Source: Bacillus ndiopicus (GTDB lineage: Bacteria > Bacillota > Bacilli > Bacillales_A > Planococcaceae). Taken from it: a stretch of 64,000 nucleotides of DNA. The stretch spans positions 967,015 to 1,031,014 of the forward strand of contig NZ_HG964403.1 of assembly GCF_000612805.1 (NCBI RefSeq), written 5' to 3'. The notes under the pieces are model-generated. The model worked only from the letters and a program-made list of their open reading frames with translations, was not told where the DNA came from and searched no databases. Positions 18,197-27,245 of the stretch are shown in pieces; within the stretch, counting starts at the first letter, position 1; the number at the start of each line of letters is the position of its first letter. The translations under genes were made by a program, and so were the position numbers.

Positions 18197-18230
18197 TAGC
18201 CTAATGAGCGCTATATTGCTCATTAGGCTA
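18197..18230. terminator. Inverted repeat between convergent genes
   Basis: TAGCCTAATGAGC (18197-18209) and GCTCATTAGGCTA (18218-18230) form a perfect 13 bp stem. T-runs are weak on both sides, but its place between convergent genes fits a shared terminator. Confidence 0.7.
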
Positions 18231-18239
18231 TGTTACGAT

Positions 18240-19844
18240 TTAATTTTCAATCATATTGGTTTCCTTGGGATCTTCAAGTTCTTCATCGCCAATTTGGAAT
18301 TTGGGTGTTTCATCAATTGTACCAGGAGGTAGTGGAGTAGTTGGTCCTCCATAAGTAATATGAGTACCTCCAGAGGAAGTAATATTTTTTGCCACGACAA
18401 TCCCTGTAATATTTCCTCCTCCGCCTAAGTCAAGATTTGCATTTGGTGCAATAATATATTGACCATTTGTTGGTACACCACCACTTATCTTTAAAGAACT
18501 TCCTCCAGAAACTATGTTTCCGTAAAGTGCTGCTCCTCCTGTCAACTCTATAGCTGCACTTTTACTAATAATAGAACCATAAAGTTTTGTGCTACCATCA
18601 AATTTTACTGTACTACCCCCATTGTAGTATAAATTAACTTGTGCGGAATCTTTTCCTTCAATAGATCCGTTAATTATAGGTGGACTACTTTTAACAAGCA
18701 AATTAACCTTACCAGATCCTATGATATTAATGTGTCCAGCTATATCTAATTTATCCACATATAAATTAACCTCTCTATTACCAACATTAATATTTACAGT
18801 ATAATTACTTGATATTTTGAAGTTTTTAAAACTTATATCTGAATTGGTAGAGGTTAAATCCAGTGTATAATTGTCAGTTTGCCAATTTGTTGCATTGAAA
18901 TTCCCATTATGAATAACTGAAAATGAGCCCGCTGTCTGATTCGGAAGCGATGTTATTGAATCTGCTTTCATAAATTTCTCATCAGGGAAAAAAGTAGGTA
19001 ATAAATATTTAGATGGGTCAATTTTCAATTTTGGCTCAATTTTATAATTATTTTTGATAAAAGCCTCTTGTTCAGCGTTTTTTCTTCCCTCTAAAGGAAT
19101 GGAAATATTCTCTATCGATTGGATGCTCACATCGCCACTAATTCTGCCTGTTGAAGTACCTGAAATATAAATATTTCCCCTTGTAGAAGCAGCCCCACCA
19201 TAAATTGAACCACTACCTTTTAAATCTATATTTCCTGAAACAATCGCTGCATAGCCTTCTGGGAAGCCGCCTGGGACTTGTTCATTATCATTACCTTCAT
19301 CACTATCACCATTATCATTCGTATTAAAGGTAAGTTGTGGTTCGATGTAAAGCTCTTGCGTTACTTCGCGACTTTTGGCAGTGTCAATAGAGCCGATTGA
19401 AGTAATAACTATGCCATAACGTGGCGGTTCTACCTTTATTTCAGTTATTTCAATATCAGCTTTTTTTCCTTTTGAAATCATATGCTGTTTGGATACATGG
19501 GTAGCATTATAGGAATCGAATTCATCATTTAAAAGGTTTTTGAAATAACGTTCTGCCTGTTCTTGTGTTAAGCAAAGTGAATCTTTTCGTTTAATACAAT
19601 CTTTGGTTTTATCATATGCCTTGTTTTGAATATTTTTTAACTCCTTTGACACTTCCAACTTTGCTAAATTCATACCTGCCTCTGCAATATAAAATACCGC
19701 TTGGTCTGTACGCTCATAATCTACTTGCTTAAGACTATTGGAGGAAACACTTAGTAAAGATACACCGAGAACAGAAATAATCACAATTAAAAATAATGCA
19801 ATAACAAGAGCAGAGCCTCGTTGATTAAAAAATTTTTTCATCAT
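18240..19844 (-). CDS. PilX-like minor pilin with beta-repeat passenger domain
   Basis: A 534-residue type IV pilin-like protein. The N-terminus RG|SALVIALFLIVIISVLG is a class III signal with processing after Gly10. Mature position 5 is Ile, not the usual Glu, as in GspK/PilX-type tip proteins that cap the pilus. The alpha-helical stem (to about 150) is followed by an acidic linker (NDNGDSDEGNDNE) and about 300 residues of glycine/serine-rich short strands with repeated xIxGxG units, suggesting a beta-solenoid. It overlaps the preceding pilin gene by 4 bp and is the last gene of the leftward operon. A role as tip adhesin is inference. Confidence 0.75.
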   Translation of the reverse strand: MMKKFFNQRGSALVIALFLIVIISVLGVSLLSVSSNSLKQVDYERTDQAVFYIAEAGMNLAKLEVSKELKNIQNKAYDKTKDCIKRKDSLCLTQEQAERYFKNLLNDEFDSYNATHVSKQHMISKGKKADIEITEIKVEPPRYGIVITSIGSIDTAKSREVTQELYIEPQLTFNTNDNGDSDEGNDNEQVPGGFPEGYAAIVSGNIDLKGSGSIYGGAASTRGNIYISGTSTGRISGDVSIQSIENISIPLEGRKNAEQEAFIKNNYKIEPKLKIDPSKYLLPTFFPDEKFMKADSITSLPNQTAGSFSVIHNGNFNATNWQTDNYTLDLTSTNSDISFKNFKISSNYTVNINVGNREVNLYVDKLDIAGHINIIGSGKVNLLVKSSPPIINGSIEGKDSAQVNLYYNGGSTVKFDGSTKLYGSIISKSAAIELTGGAALYGNIVSGGSSLKISGGVPTNGQYIIAPNANLDLGGGGNITGIVVAKNITSSGGTHITYGGPTTPLPPGTIDETPKFQIGDEELEDPKETNMIEN

Positions 19845-20296
19845 TGTCTACCTCTCCTTATTGTGATGTTTGTTGTTGCTTTTTGACCATCTCGATTAAC
19901 AATGGCAATGGTATCGCCACGAATTTCAAACTCTTCTACGTTTATAGCAAGTACTTCTTGCCCGGTCGATGTACTTCTTATAATTTGATGGTTTTCAAGT
20001 TTGTAGGTTGCTATTTCTACCTCATCTAATGTGAATATGTAGAAAGCAGTTGTTTCCTCTGCAGTTTCATCTACTATTTCTCTCAAATCATCACTTTTCC
20101 TAAAATCCTTCGTAATTACCTTTAAAGCATAGGACAGCTCTTTAATATCCTGATTATGTGTACTTTGTTCTATTTGTTGTTTTGTCGCAGAGGTAACAAG
20201 GACAATGCTAAGCATGGAGACAATCGCTAAAATAGCAATTACTGCCAGTGTTTCTACTAATGTAAATCCTTTATTATTTCGTAACGGGTGCATCAT
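19841..20296 (-). CDS. Prepilin-like protein (PilW/PulJ type)
   Basis: A minor pilin of about 151 residues. The class III signal is RNNKG|FTLVETLAV, with cleavage predicted after Gly10 and the conserved Glu at mature position 5. The rest is a beta-rich pilin head with no disulfide cysteines. A GTG at 20308 overlaps the AGGAGGTG ribosome site; ATG at 20296 follows the upstream stop by one base and is chosen. The middle gene of a three-gene minor pilin operon. Confidence 0.75.
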   Translation of the reverse strand: MMHPLRNNKGFTLVETLAVIAILAIVSMLSIVLVTSATKQQIEQSTHNQDIKELSYALKVITKDFRKSDDLREIVDETAEETTAFYIFTLDEVEIATYKLENHQIIRSTSTGQEVLAINVEEFEIRGDTIAIVNRDGQKATTNITIRRGRQ

Positions 20297-20297
20297 A

Positions 20298-20762
20298 TTA
20301 CTTTGCACCTCCTAATATATAAACATTTTCCATTGTTGCTTTGCTATTTGTACTGTTTTCAATTACTTCAAGATGAACATACACTGCTTTTTTGTAATCG
20401 GAGTCTTGAGAGAATGTTTGTAATGTTAAATAGTACGTAAAATTTTCGCTTTCTCTTGGTAAATATTTATATACATGGTCAGTAGGTAAGGAAGTAAGGC
20501 TCGTTCCAGGATTATCTACATCTAATGTATAACCAGATGCTAGATTCTCATATGAGCTAGCCCCACCTGCTGTGTTATAAAGACTCTCCATCTCCTTTTG
20601 TGCCATATACGTAGCATCCATAATATCATTCGATTTATGTGTCGTTTTATTTGACTGAATAAGCAATCCGAAAAATGAAATCAAAACAATTCCTATTATT
20701 AAAAGGGCAGCTACGACTTCTACTAAAGACATGCCTTGCTCGTTTTTTAAATATTTTCTCAA
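20298..20762 (-). CDS. Prepilin-like protein (PilV/GspI type)
   Basis: A 154-residue minor pilin. The class III signal is KNEQG|MSLVEVVAALL, with cleavage after Gly10 and Glu at mature position 5. The remainder has a long N-terminal helix and a short beta-rich head. The start is TTG behind a strong GGGAGGAG. It is the first gene of the leftward operon; the next start lies one base after its stop. Together with the following two genes it would supply a PilV-PilW-PilX-like priming/tip complex for the pilus encoded to the right. Confidence 0.78.
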   Translation of the reverse strand: MRKYLKNEQGMSLVEVVAALLIIGIVLISFFGLLIQSNKTTHKSNDIMDATYMAQKEMESLYNTAGGASSYENLASGYTLDVDNPGTSLTSLPTDHVYKYLPRESENFTYYLTLQTFSQDSDYKKAVYVHLEVIENSTNSKATMENVYILGGAK

Positions 20763-21301
20763 TCAGGTACTCCTCCCTATGATTTTTTGGTTAGATGTAG
20801 AGAGAATATTGGTGAATTTTAATTTGATTCTAAAGTATTGTTTTTGATAATTTCCATTTTATTTTGTTTGAAAATAGGTAATATAGATTAATTGTAGAGC
20901 TGTGTGATTTAATTTATAAACTAAAAAATAAGCCTATATTTAAGTTTATACTATATTTTTAGCGAAAAAAAGCTTTTATAAAATTTATATATTTTTTAAC
21001 TTAAGCTTAATATTCATGCTATAGTCTATAAAACAGAGCTAATTTTATAGGTTAATTGGATTATAATTATTCTAAAATTAATGATTTATAGATATTTCTT
21101 AGGCATAATTTAGTGTTATGTCCAGATGTTTTAAATTTATATTTATTTTTTATAATAAATGTAATTTAAAAGTCGTATAAATTGTTTTGAATTTGTGAAA
21201 ATAGGTCAAATAGTATATACAAAGAATCGTAGCTAGTGTATTCTGAAGGCAATAGATGGTAAAAAATTAAAGTTTTAAATTAAGAAAGTGAGGTGTTGTA
21301 T
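20763..21301. promoter_or_regulatory. Long AT-rich divergent promoter region of the pilus locus
   Basis: This 0.5 kb gap separates the two divergent pilus operons and is much more AT-rich than the flanking genes. It has no open frame of note. A candidate rightward sigma-A promoter is TTGTGA (21193-21198), 17 bp, TATACA (21216-21221), giving a leader of about 70 bases. The excess length suggests binding sites for a regulator, which I could not identify. Confidence 0.5.
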
Positions 21302-22633
21302 GTGAGAGTTAGTCTGAAAATGTGTTTATTTTCATCTTTATTAGTTCTTATAGCATGCACCCTATATCCTAATAATTTATCTTATGCTAATTCGGAAAGT
21401 AGACACTCAACTATAGGTGGCGTAGTAGTAGATGATTTAAAGGCTGACAGTATTAGAGAAAAAGTGCAGGAAGCTGTGAATAACTGGACCAGTGAATCGA
21501 TAATTGTTTCGGGTGCTGGGACAACAATCAGCTTAAATGCAGAAGCTATTCAGTTTGATATAGATGGCACAATTGCAACATATGAGCAAATGACAAAGAA
21601 ATCATGGTTTTCTTTTTGGAAGCCAAAGCCAGTGGTACAACTACCACTACAAATTACCGAAAATGAAGTATTTAAAACGGAAATTAAGAAAGTAAAATTT
21701 TGGGAAACGGATTCTACCTATAATCAAGTACTGATACAAGCTACTAATTTAGCATCTCATGAAGTAGAGGCTGAAGTTAAAAATTTAAATGCATATGAAA
21801 ATGTGCGTATCGCGCTAGAAATCCAGCCAATTCCAGAAACAACAGCTGGCTTAACTACTCTAGTACAAGCATTAAATGAGCAAATAATAAACCCAGGAAC
21901 TCCTTTCTCATTAATGGAAAAACTGGGTGATAAGAAGGGCGATGCTAATAATGAGGCATTAAATTTCATAGCGTCAATGCTTTATAGTATTGCATTAAAA
22001 ACAAATAGCGAAATTTACGAGCGTGCATCTCAAAATAGTATTCCCTCATATTTAGAGCCGGGAATTGAAGCAACTGTTACACGTGATGGCTCAAAAGATT
22101 TGAAGTTTTTAAACACAACAGATTATGTACTACAGCTGAAATTTACGATTGAAGCTGGAAACTTAAAAGCAGAAGCCTATGGTCCTGCAAATAATCAGAG
22201 TGTGGGCGTTCAAGTAACACGAGATTACGAAATATCACCGCGTGTGATTACACGCTATTCAAAGGATCTACCTGCTGGTCAAGAGCACCTAATTGAGGAG
22301 GGACAAGTGGGATTACGCGTTTCAGTTGTGCGCTATAGCACTGATGAGCCAGAGGGTGAGCTAATTAGTAAAGATTATTATGCACCAGCTCATCGTGTCA
22401 TTTTAAAATCTTCCAAGCAGCCAGACGCTACGCCAAAAACTTCAAATAATTTAGTGCAGAGCCATGATCAATCTTTAAGGCAGAAATCAAAGCTTGATTT
22501 GAATGGTGATGGTTTAGCTGATTTTGAAAATGAAGTGGGGAAACAACCAAAATTCCCACCATTGCCACAAGATGAAAAGGATTTACCAGAAGGTAGCTAT
22601 TACGATAAAGGGGGCAATTTGGTTACGCCTTAG
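21302..22633 (+). CDS. VanW-like exported protein with EF-hand-like C-terminus
   Basis: A roughly 443-residue exported protein at the head of the pilus operon. A hydrophobic N-terminal segment (VSLKMCLFSSLLVLIACTLY) serves as signal or anchor. Residues 150-300 resemble the VanW-like fold: NPGTPFSLMEKLG, a central helix, and the NTTDYVLQLKFTIE strand. Near the C-terminus DLNGDGLADFENE is a calcium-binding thrombospondin-type/EF-hand-like loop. VanW domains are named from vancomycin clusters but have no proven activity. GTG 21302 is chosen from its spacing to GTGAGGTG; GTG 21293 is too close. Cell-wall passage of the pilus is a possible role. Confidence 0.7.
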   Translation: MRVSLKMCLFSSLLVLIACTLYPNNLSYANSESRHSTIGGVVVDDLKADSIREKVQEAVNNWTSESIIVSGAGTTISLNAEAIQFDIDGTIATYEQMTKKSWFSFWKPKPVVQLPLQITENEVFKTEIKKVKFWETDSTYNQVLIQATNLASHEVEAEVKNLNAYENVRIALEIQPIPETTAGLTTLVQALNEQIINPGTPFSLMEKLGDKKGDANNEALNFIASMLYSIALKTNSEIYERASQNSIPSYLEPGIEATVTRDGSKDLKFLNTTDYVLQLKFTIEAGNLKAEAYGPANNQSVGVQVTRDYEISPRVITRYSKDLPAGQEHLIEEGQVGLRVSVVRYSTDEPEGELISKDYYAPAHRVILKSSKQPDATPKTSNNLVQSHDQSLRQKSKLDLNGDGLADFENEVGKQPKFPPLPQDEKDLPEGSYYDKGGNLVTP

Positions 22634-22651
22634 AAGGAGGAAGAGCAACGT

Positions 22652-24322
22652 ATGAGAGGAACAACTAGAAAACGTCTTGGAGATTTACTTGTCGAAGCGG
22701 GAGTTATTACAGATGAGCAATTGAATCATGCACTCGAAACGAAAAGCCGCGATGAGAAGCTTGGTGACTTTCTTATTAAAGAGAATTTTTTGACTGAGCA
22801 GCAATTAATCGAAGTGCTTGAATTCCAATTAGGTATTCCACATATCCATTTAAATCAGTATGCTATTGAACCTGAATTAATAAAGCTTGTACCAGCTGAA
22901 TTGGCGAAACGGGCGAGCATTATGCCAATACGTCGCGATAAAAATAAATTATTTATCGCAATGGCAGACCCGATGGATTACTTTGCGATTGAAGAAGTTC
23001 GCATGGCTACAGGCTGTCAAATTGAAGTGAGTATCGCTGCTAAAGATGATCTTTATCGGACAATTACAAAATATTATGATTTGCAGGAGTCGATGGAGGC
23101 TGCTTTATCTGATTTAGGGGATGCGGCAACTCGCGCAGAAGCCCAGCAGGAAATTACGGACGACGATTCACCTATTGTACGTCTTGTTAATAAAATCATT
23201 GCCAATGGAGTTGCACAGCGCGCTTCAGATGTCCACTTTGATCCACATGAAACGGAATTTCGTGTGCGCTATCGTGTAGATGGTGTATTGCGTACAGAGC
23301 GTTCCTTGCCGAAGCATATGCAAAGCATTATTACTGCTCGTATTAAAATTATGGGGAACTTGAATATTACAGAAAATCGCATACCGCAGGATGGTCGCAT
23401 TAAAATCCAAGTAAACTTTAAACCTGTTGATATTCGCTTATCAACGCTTCCAGGAATTTATGGTGAGAAAATAGTAATGCGTATACTAGATTTAAGCAAT
23501 GCGCCTACTGACATTGATCAAATTGGGTTTACTGAGCAAAATGAGACGATATTCCGTTCGATGATTCAACGCCCAAACGGTATTGTGTTAATTACAGGCC
23601 CAACAGGTTCAGGGAAATCAAGCACTCTGTATGCAGCGCTTTCCAACTTGAATGATGAGACGGTTAATATTATTACAGTAGAAGACCCTGTGGAATATCA
23701 GTTAGCAGGTATTAATCAAGTGCAAGTGAAGGAAGAAGTAGGACTTACTTTTGCGTCAGGTCTGCGTTCGATTTTACGCCAAGACCCAGACATCGTCATG
23801 ATTGGTGAGATTCGAGATTTTGAAACAGCACAAATTGCTGTACGAGCCTCTTTAACAGGGCATTTAGTTTTAAGTACTTTGCATACAAATAATGCAGTTG
23901 AGTCCATTTCACGTTTGAAAGATATGGGCATTGAGCCATTTTTAATATCTTCCTCATTAATAGGTGTTATGGCACAGCGTTTAGTACGTAGAGTATGCCG
24001 TGATTGCAAGCAAACTGTTGAAGCGACAGAGCGAGAAAAAGCAATCTTCGCAGAAAATGGCTTAGTAGTTAATACAGTTTCACGGGGCAAAGGCTGCCCA
24101 TCATGTAACAATACTGGCTATCGAGGTCGTATGGCGATTCATGAGCTACTACCATTTGATCGTCAGCTTAAAAATCATATTATTAACAGCCACGATGTCA
24201 GCGAGATTAAAAATTATATGACTAAAAAAGGCTATAATACGCTTCTCAAGGATGGTTTACTAAAAGTGCTAGAGGGTGTAACGACGACTGAGGAAGTGCT
24301 ACGTGTAGCAACTGTAGAGTAA
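22652..24322 (+). CDS. pilB: Type IV pilus extension ATPase PilB
   Basis: A 556-residue GspE/PilB-type hexameric ATPase that powers pilin polymerisation. The N-terminal MshEN domain (about 1-150) is followed by the N2 domain. The Walker A motif is GPTGSGKS (about 316-323), with the Asp box (ITVEDPVEYQ), Walker B (IVMIGEIRD) and His box after it. A tetracysteine zinc motif (CRDC ... CPSC) marks PilB/GspE. GGAGGAAGAG precedes the ATG. Next gene after 12 bp is pilT. Confidence 0.95.
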   Translation: MRGTTRKRLGDLLVEAGVITDEQLNHALETKSRDEKLGDFLIKENFLTEQQLIEVLEFQLGIPHIHLNQYAIEPELIKLVPAELAKRASIMPIRRDKNKLFIAMADPMDYFAIEEVRMATGCQIEVSIAAKDDLYRTITKYYDLQESMEAALSDLGDAATRAEAQQEITDDDSPIVRLVNKIIANGVAQRASDVHFDPHETEFRVRYRVDGVLRTERSLPKHMQSIITARIKIMGNLNITENRIPQDGRIKIQVNFKPVDIRLSTLPGIYGEKIVMRILDLSNAPTDIDQIGFTEQNETIFRSMIQRPNGIVLITGPTGSGKSSTLYAALSNLNDETVNIITVEDPVEYQLAGINQVQVKEEVGLTFASGLRSILRQDPDIVMIGEIRDFETAQIAVRASLTGHLVLSTLHTNNAVESISRLKDMGIEPFLISSSLIGVMAQRLVRRVCRDCKQTVEATEREKAIFAENGLVVNTVSRGKGCPSCNNTGYRGRMAIHELLPFDRQLKNHIINSHDVSEIKNYMTKKGYNTLLKDGLLKVLEGVTTTEEVLRVATVE

Positions 24323-24334
24323 GGGAGTGATAGG

Positions 24335-25378
24335 ATGACACACTCAATTCGTGAATTATTAATGCATGCCTATGAGCAAAAAGCGTCCGATTTACATTTA
24401 ACTGTTGGCATCCCACCTATGTATCGTATTGATGGAAAACTAGCTCCTTATGGTAATGAAGTAATAACACATGAACTGTTGAAAGTAATGGTACATGATA
24501 TATTACCAAGCCATAAAGTTCAGGAATATAAAGATAAAGGAGAGACGGATTTTAATTATTCCTTAGAGAGCCTATGTCGATTCCGTGTCAATGCTTACCA
24601 TCAACGCAATACAAGTGCGATTGCGGCTCGTTTAATTTCAAGTGAAATACCAACAATCGATTCTTTAAATATGCCAAGCGTATTGTTTGATTTAGCGGAC
24701 AAGCCACAAGGTCTAATTTTAGTAACAGGTCCTACAGGCTCTGGTAAATCAACAACACTAGCAGCGATGATTGATTACATTAATACAAACAAAGCCAAGC
24801 ATATTATTACACTGGAAGACCCAATTGAGTATTTGCATACCCATAAACAATCTGTTGTCAATCAACGAGAGGTCGGCGTTGATACAGAAAGCTTTGCAAA
24901 TGGGTTACGCGCCTCATTACGCCAAGATCCCGATATTATTTTAGTAGGGGAAATGCGCGATTTAGAAACAATTTCTACAGCAATTACGGCAGCGGAAACA
25001 GGGCATCTTGTATTTGGTACATTACATACATCAAGCGCGCCAACGACAATTGACCGCATTATCGATGTATTTCCACCACATCAGCAAGGACAAATACGCA
25101 TCCAGCTTGCAAACGTTTTACAAGGTATTATTTCACAGCGCTTATTTGTACGAAAAGGAAAAAAGGGGCGTGTGGCTGCAACAGAAATACTCGTTGCAAT
25201 ACCCGCTATTACAAACTTAATACGTAATGAAAAAATTCATCAAATCCCGAGTGTTATGCAAACGAATCGTGCACTCGGCATGCATACACTGGAAACCTCT
25301 ATCCAAGGGCTTGTGTCCTCTGGTCAAATTGCGTTAGAGGAGGCGCGCCCATATATGAATGTAGGTGAATACATTTGA
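24335..25378 (+). CDS. pilT: Type IV pilus retraction ATPase PilT
   Basis: A 347-residue retraction ATPase. Walker A is GPTGSGKS (about 132-139), followed by ITLEDPIEYLH, Walker B ILVGEMRD, and HLVFGTLHT. It lacks the N-terminal MshEN and the zinc cysteines, which separates it from PilB. The AIRNLI-like sequence usual in PilT appears as PAITNLIRNEKIHQI. Presence of PilT implies retractile pili able to drive twitching or DNA uptake. It overlaps pilC by 4 bases. Confidence 0.95.
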   Translation: MTHSIRELLMHAYEQKASDLHLTVGIPPMYRIDGKLAPYGNEVITHELLKVMVHDILPSHKVQEYKDKGETDFNYSLESLCRFRVNAYHQRNTSAIAARLISSEIPTIDSLNMPSVLFDLADKPQGLILVTGPTGSGKSTTLAAMIDYINTNKAKHIITLEDPIEYLHTHKQSVVNQREVGVDTESFANGLRASLRQDPDIILVGEMRDLETISTAITAAETGHLVFGTLHTSSAPTTIDRIIDVFPPHQQGQIRIQLANVLQGIISQRLFVRKGKKGRVAATEILVAIPAITNLIRNEKIHQIPSVMQTNRALGMHTLETSIQGLVSSGQIALEEARPYMNVGEYI

Positions 25379-26580
25379 CGGTATTTAAATATACAGGTCG
25401 CACATCAGCAGGTGTTACGAAAAAGGGGACCATTGAGGCTGTAAATCAAAATGCAGCAATTGCAAAGCTGCGCGAGCGTGGAATAAATCCACGTGAAATT
25501 AATGCATCCTCAAGCATTTTGCATAGGGAGATCAGTATTGGCGGCAAGGTGAAAAATCAGGATTTTGTTATTTATTGTCGTCAGTTTGCCACATTAATAC
25601 GTGCGGGTGTTTCGATTGTCGAGGCAACCAATATTTTAGCACGTCAATCGACATCAAAGCCTTTGAAAAGAGCGTTAGAGCAAGTGGAGGAGGATGTCCG
25701 CACAGGGGTGGCCTTTTCGCAGGCAGTTAGCAAACATTCAAAAGTATTTCCAGAGCTATTTATCAATATGATGCGCTCTGGGGAAGCAACAGGCAACATT
25801 GATAGCACACTAGAACGCTTAGCCAATATGTTTGAAAAGCAATATAACTTGAAGAAAAAAGTGCAATCGACATTAGCATATCCAGCTATTTTAACAGTAT
25901 TAATTATCGTCGTTGTAGCATTTTTACTTATTGTAATCGTCCCAAGCTTTGTTACTTCGTTTGAGGAAATGGGGGCAGAGTTGCCAACGATTACAGTTAT
26001 CACAGTTGCCTTTAGTGCATGGCTACAAAAGTTTTGGTGGCTTGTCTTACTGGCGATTGCTGTTGGCATTAGCGCATTCGCTTATTTATTCAAAAATAAT
26101 AAGCAATTTAATTTTACCGTTCATTATATGCTGCTGAAAATGCCGCTTTTTGGACCATTGCTTCAAAAAACAGCAATTGCCCGTTTAATGCGTACATTAG
26201 CATCACTTTTTAGTGCAGCAGTCCCAATTTTACAGGCATTAACGATTTCAGAAAAAGTAAGCGGTAATCCTGTAGTAGGGAAAGTAATGCTTGATGCCAA
26301 AGCGAGTTTAGAACGCGGAAGCACGCTATCAGAGCCACTTGAACAAAGCTGGATCTTCCCGCCTATGGTAACAAGCATGACGCAAATCGGAGAAACAACA
26401 GGCTCACTTGATTTTATGCTAGAGAAAATTGCCGATTTTTATGAAGAGGAAGTGGAGCGCTCAGTCGACACTCTAAAATCGCTAATCGAGCCATTAATGA
26501 TTGTGCTATTAGCCGTAGCGGTAGGCATTATCGTTGCAGCAATCTTTATGCCAATGTTTAGCCTGTACGAACAAATGTAA
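25375..26580 (+). CDS. pilC: Type IV pilus inner-membrane platform protein PilC
   Basis: A 401-residue GspF/PilC platform protein. Two T2SSF domains (about 60-190 and 265-395) each hold conserved FxRQFATLI/ARLMRTLA-type helices and a TGxLD signature (SGEATGNID; GETTGSLD). Three to four membrane helices are present. It connects the cytoplasmic motor to pilin. The start is TTG overlapping the pilT stop, implying coupled translation. Confidence 0.94.
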   Translation: MTVFKYTGRTSAGVTKKGTIEAVNQNAAIAKLRERGINPREINASSSILHREISIGGKVKNQDFVIYCRQFATLIRAGVSIVEATNILARQSTSKPLKRALEQVEEDVRTGVAFSQAVSKHSKVFPELFINMMRSGEATGNIDSTLERLANMFEKQYNLKKKVQSTLAYPAILTVLIIVVVAFLLIVIVPSFVTSFEEMGAELPTITVITVAFSAWLQKFWWLVLLAIAVGISAFAYLFKNNKQFNFTVHYMLLKMPLFGPLLQKTAIARLMRTLASLFSAAVPILQALTISEKVSGNPVVGKVMLDAKASLERGSTLSEPLEQSWIFPPMVTSMTQIGETTGSLDFMLEKIADFYEEEVERSVDTLKSLIEPLMIVLLAVAVGIIVAAIFMPMFSLYEQM

Positions 26581-26587
26581 AAACGGA

Positions 26588-26629
26588 GGACGTTTTGCAA
26601 GGAGGTGAATAATCATGCAACAAGCGTCC
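26588..26629 (+). promoter_or_regulatory. Hairpin with a ribosome site in its loop, upstream of pilA
   Basis: GGACGTTTTGCA (26588-26599) can pair imperfectly with TGCAACAAGCGTCC (26616-26629). The loop holds a near-perfect AGGAGGTG and the ATG at 26615 sits at the edge. That ATG is in frame with pilA 22 codons downstream, which has its own AAAGGAGG. It may be a decoy or leader start that tunes pilin synthesis. Confidence 0.4.
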
Positions 26630-26680
26630 GAGCAAATGTACATCAAACAAATAACTAATAGAAACAAAGGAGGAATTAAT

Positions 26681-27142
26681 ATGTTTAAAACTATGAAAAA
26701 ACGTATTAAAAACGAGAAAGGTTTAACACTAATTGAGCTATTAGCAGTAATCGTTATTTTAGCGATAGTAGCGGCGATTGCAGTGCCAGCGATTGGGAAT
26801 ATTATTGATAATTCACGTTATAATGCAGTTAAGGCAGATGGGATTAATGTATTGAATGCGGCTAATATTTATTATACAGATAATTCTGATGCAGCAGACA
26901 ATGTTACTGTTCAAACATTAATTAATGAAAAATATTTAGATGCAGCTGGTAAAATTCCTACCGAAGCAACTATTAGTAAAGATGTTCCTCGCAAATTAAC
27001 AACTGATTCGATTACAAACGCAGTAGGATCAAAATCTGTTACATTTGCTAGTGTTACAATTGATGATATTAATAAAGATAATAAAAAAGGTAGTGAAGAT
27101 GGTGATAAAACTATTTCACCTGTCACATCAGGCACACCATAA
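26681..27142 (+). CDS. Major type IV pilin PilA
   Basis: A 153-residue prepilin. The class III signal is KNEKG|LTLIELLAVIVILAIVAAIA, with cleavage after Gly14 and Glu at mature position 5, giving a 139-residue pilin with the usual hydrophobic stalk. The head has no cysteine pair and a charged C-terminus (NKDNKKGSEDGD). ATG 26681 has an AAAGGAGGA site and gives a normal leader length; the upstream in-frame ATG at 26615 would give an unusually long 36-residue leader. As the only pilin in the main operon, with a hairpin after it, it is the likely major subunit. Confidence 0.88.
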   Translation: MFKTMKKRIKNEKGLTLIELLAVIVILAIVAAIAVPAIGNIIDNSRYNAVKADGINVLNAANIYYTDNSDAADNVTVQTLINEKYLDAAGKIPTEATISKDVPRKLTTDSITNAVGSKSVTFASVTIDDINKDNKKGSEDGDKTISPVTSGTP

Positions 27143-27155
27143 TTAACCCCCCAAA

Positions 27156-27187
27156 GAACACCTAACCTAGCAATTGCTTAGGTGTTC
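27156..27187 (+). terminator. Hairpin between pilA and pilM
   Basis: GAACACCTAA (27156-27165) pairs perfectly with TTAGGTGTTC (27178-27187). There is only a short CCATT after it, so it probably acts as a partial terminator or an mRNA-stabilising 3' end that keeps pilin expression above the downstream genes. Confidence 0.65.
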
Positions 27188-27245
27188 CATTGAAGGATTA
27201 ATTCATTCAAGTTTAATAGACTTAGCACAGAAGGAGCTGCACCTT

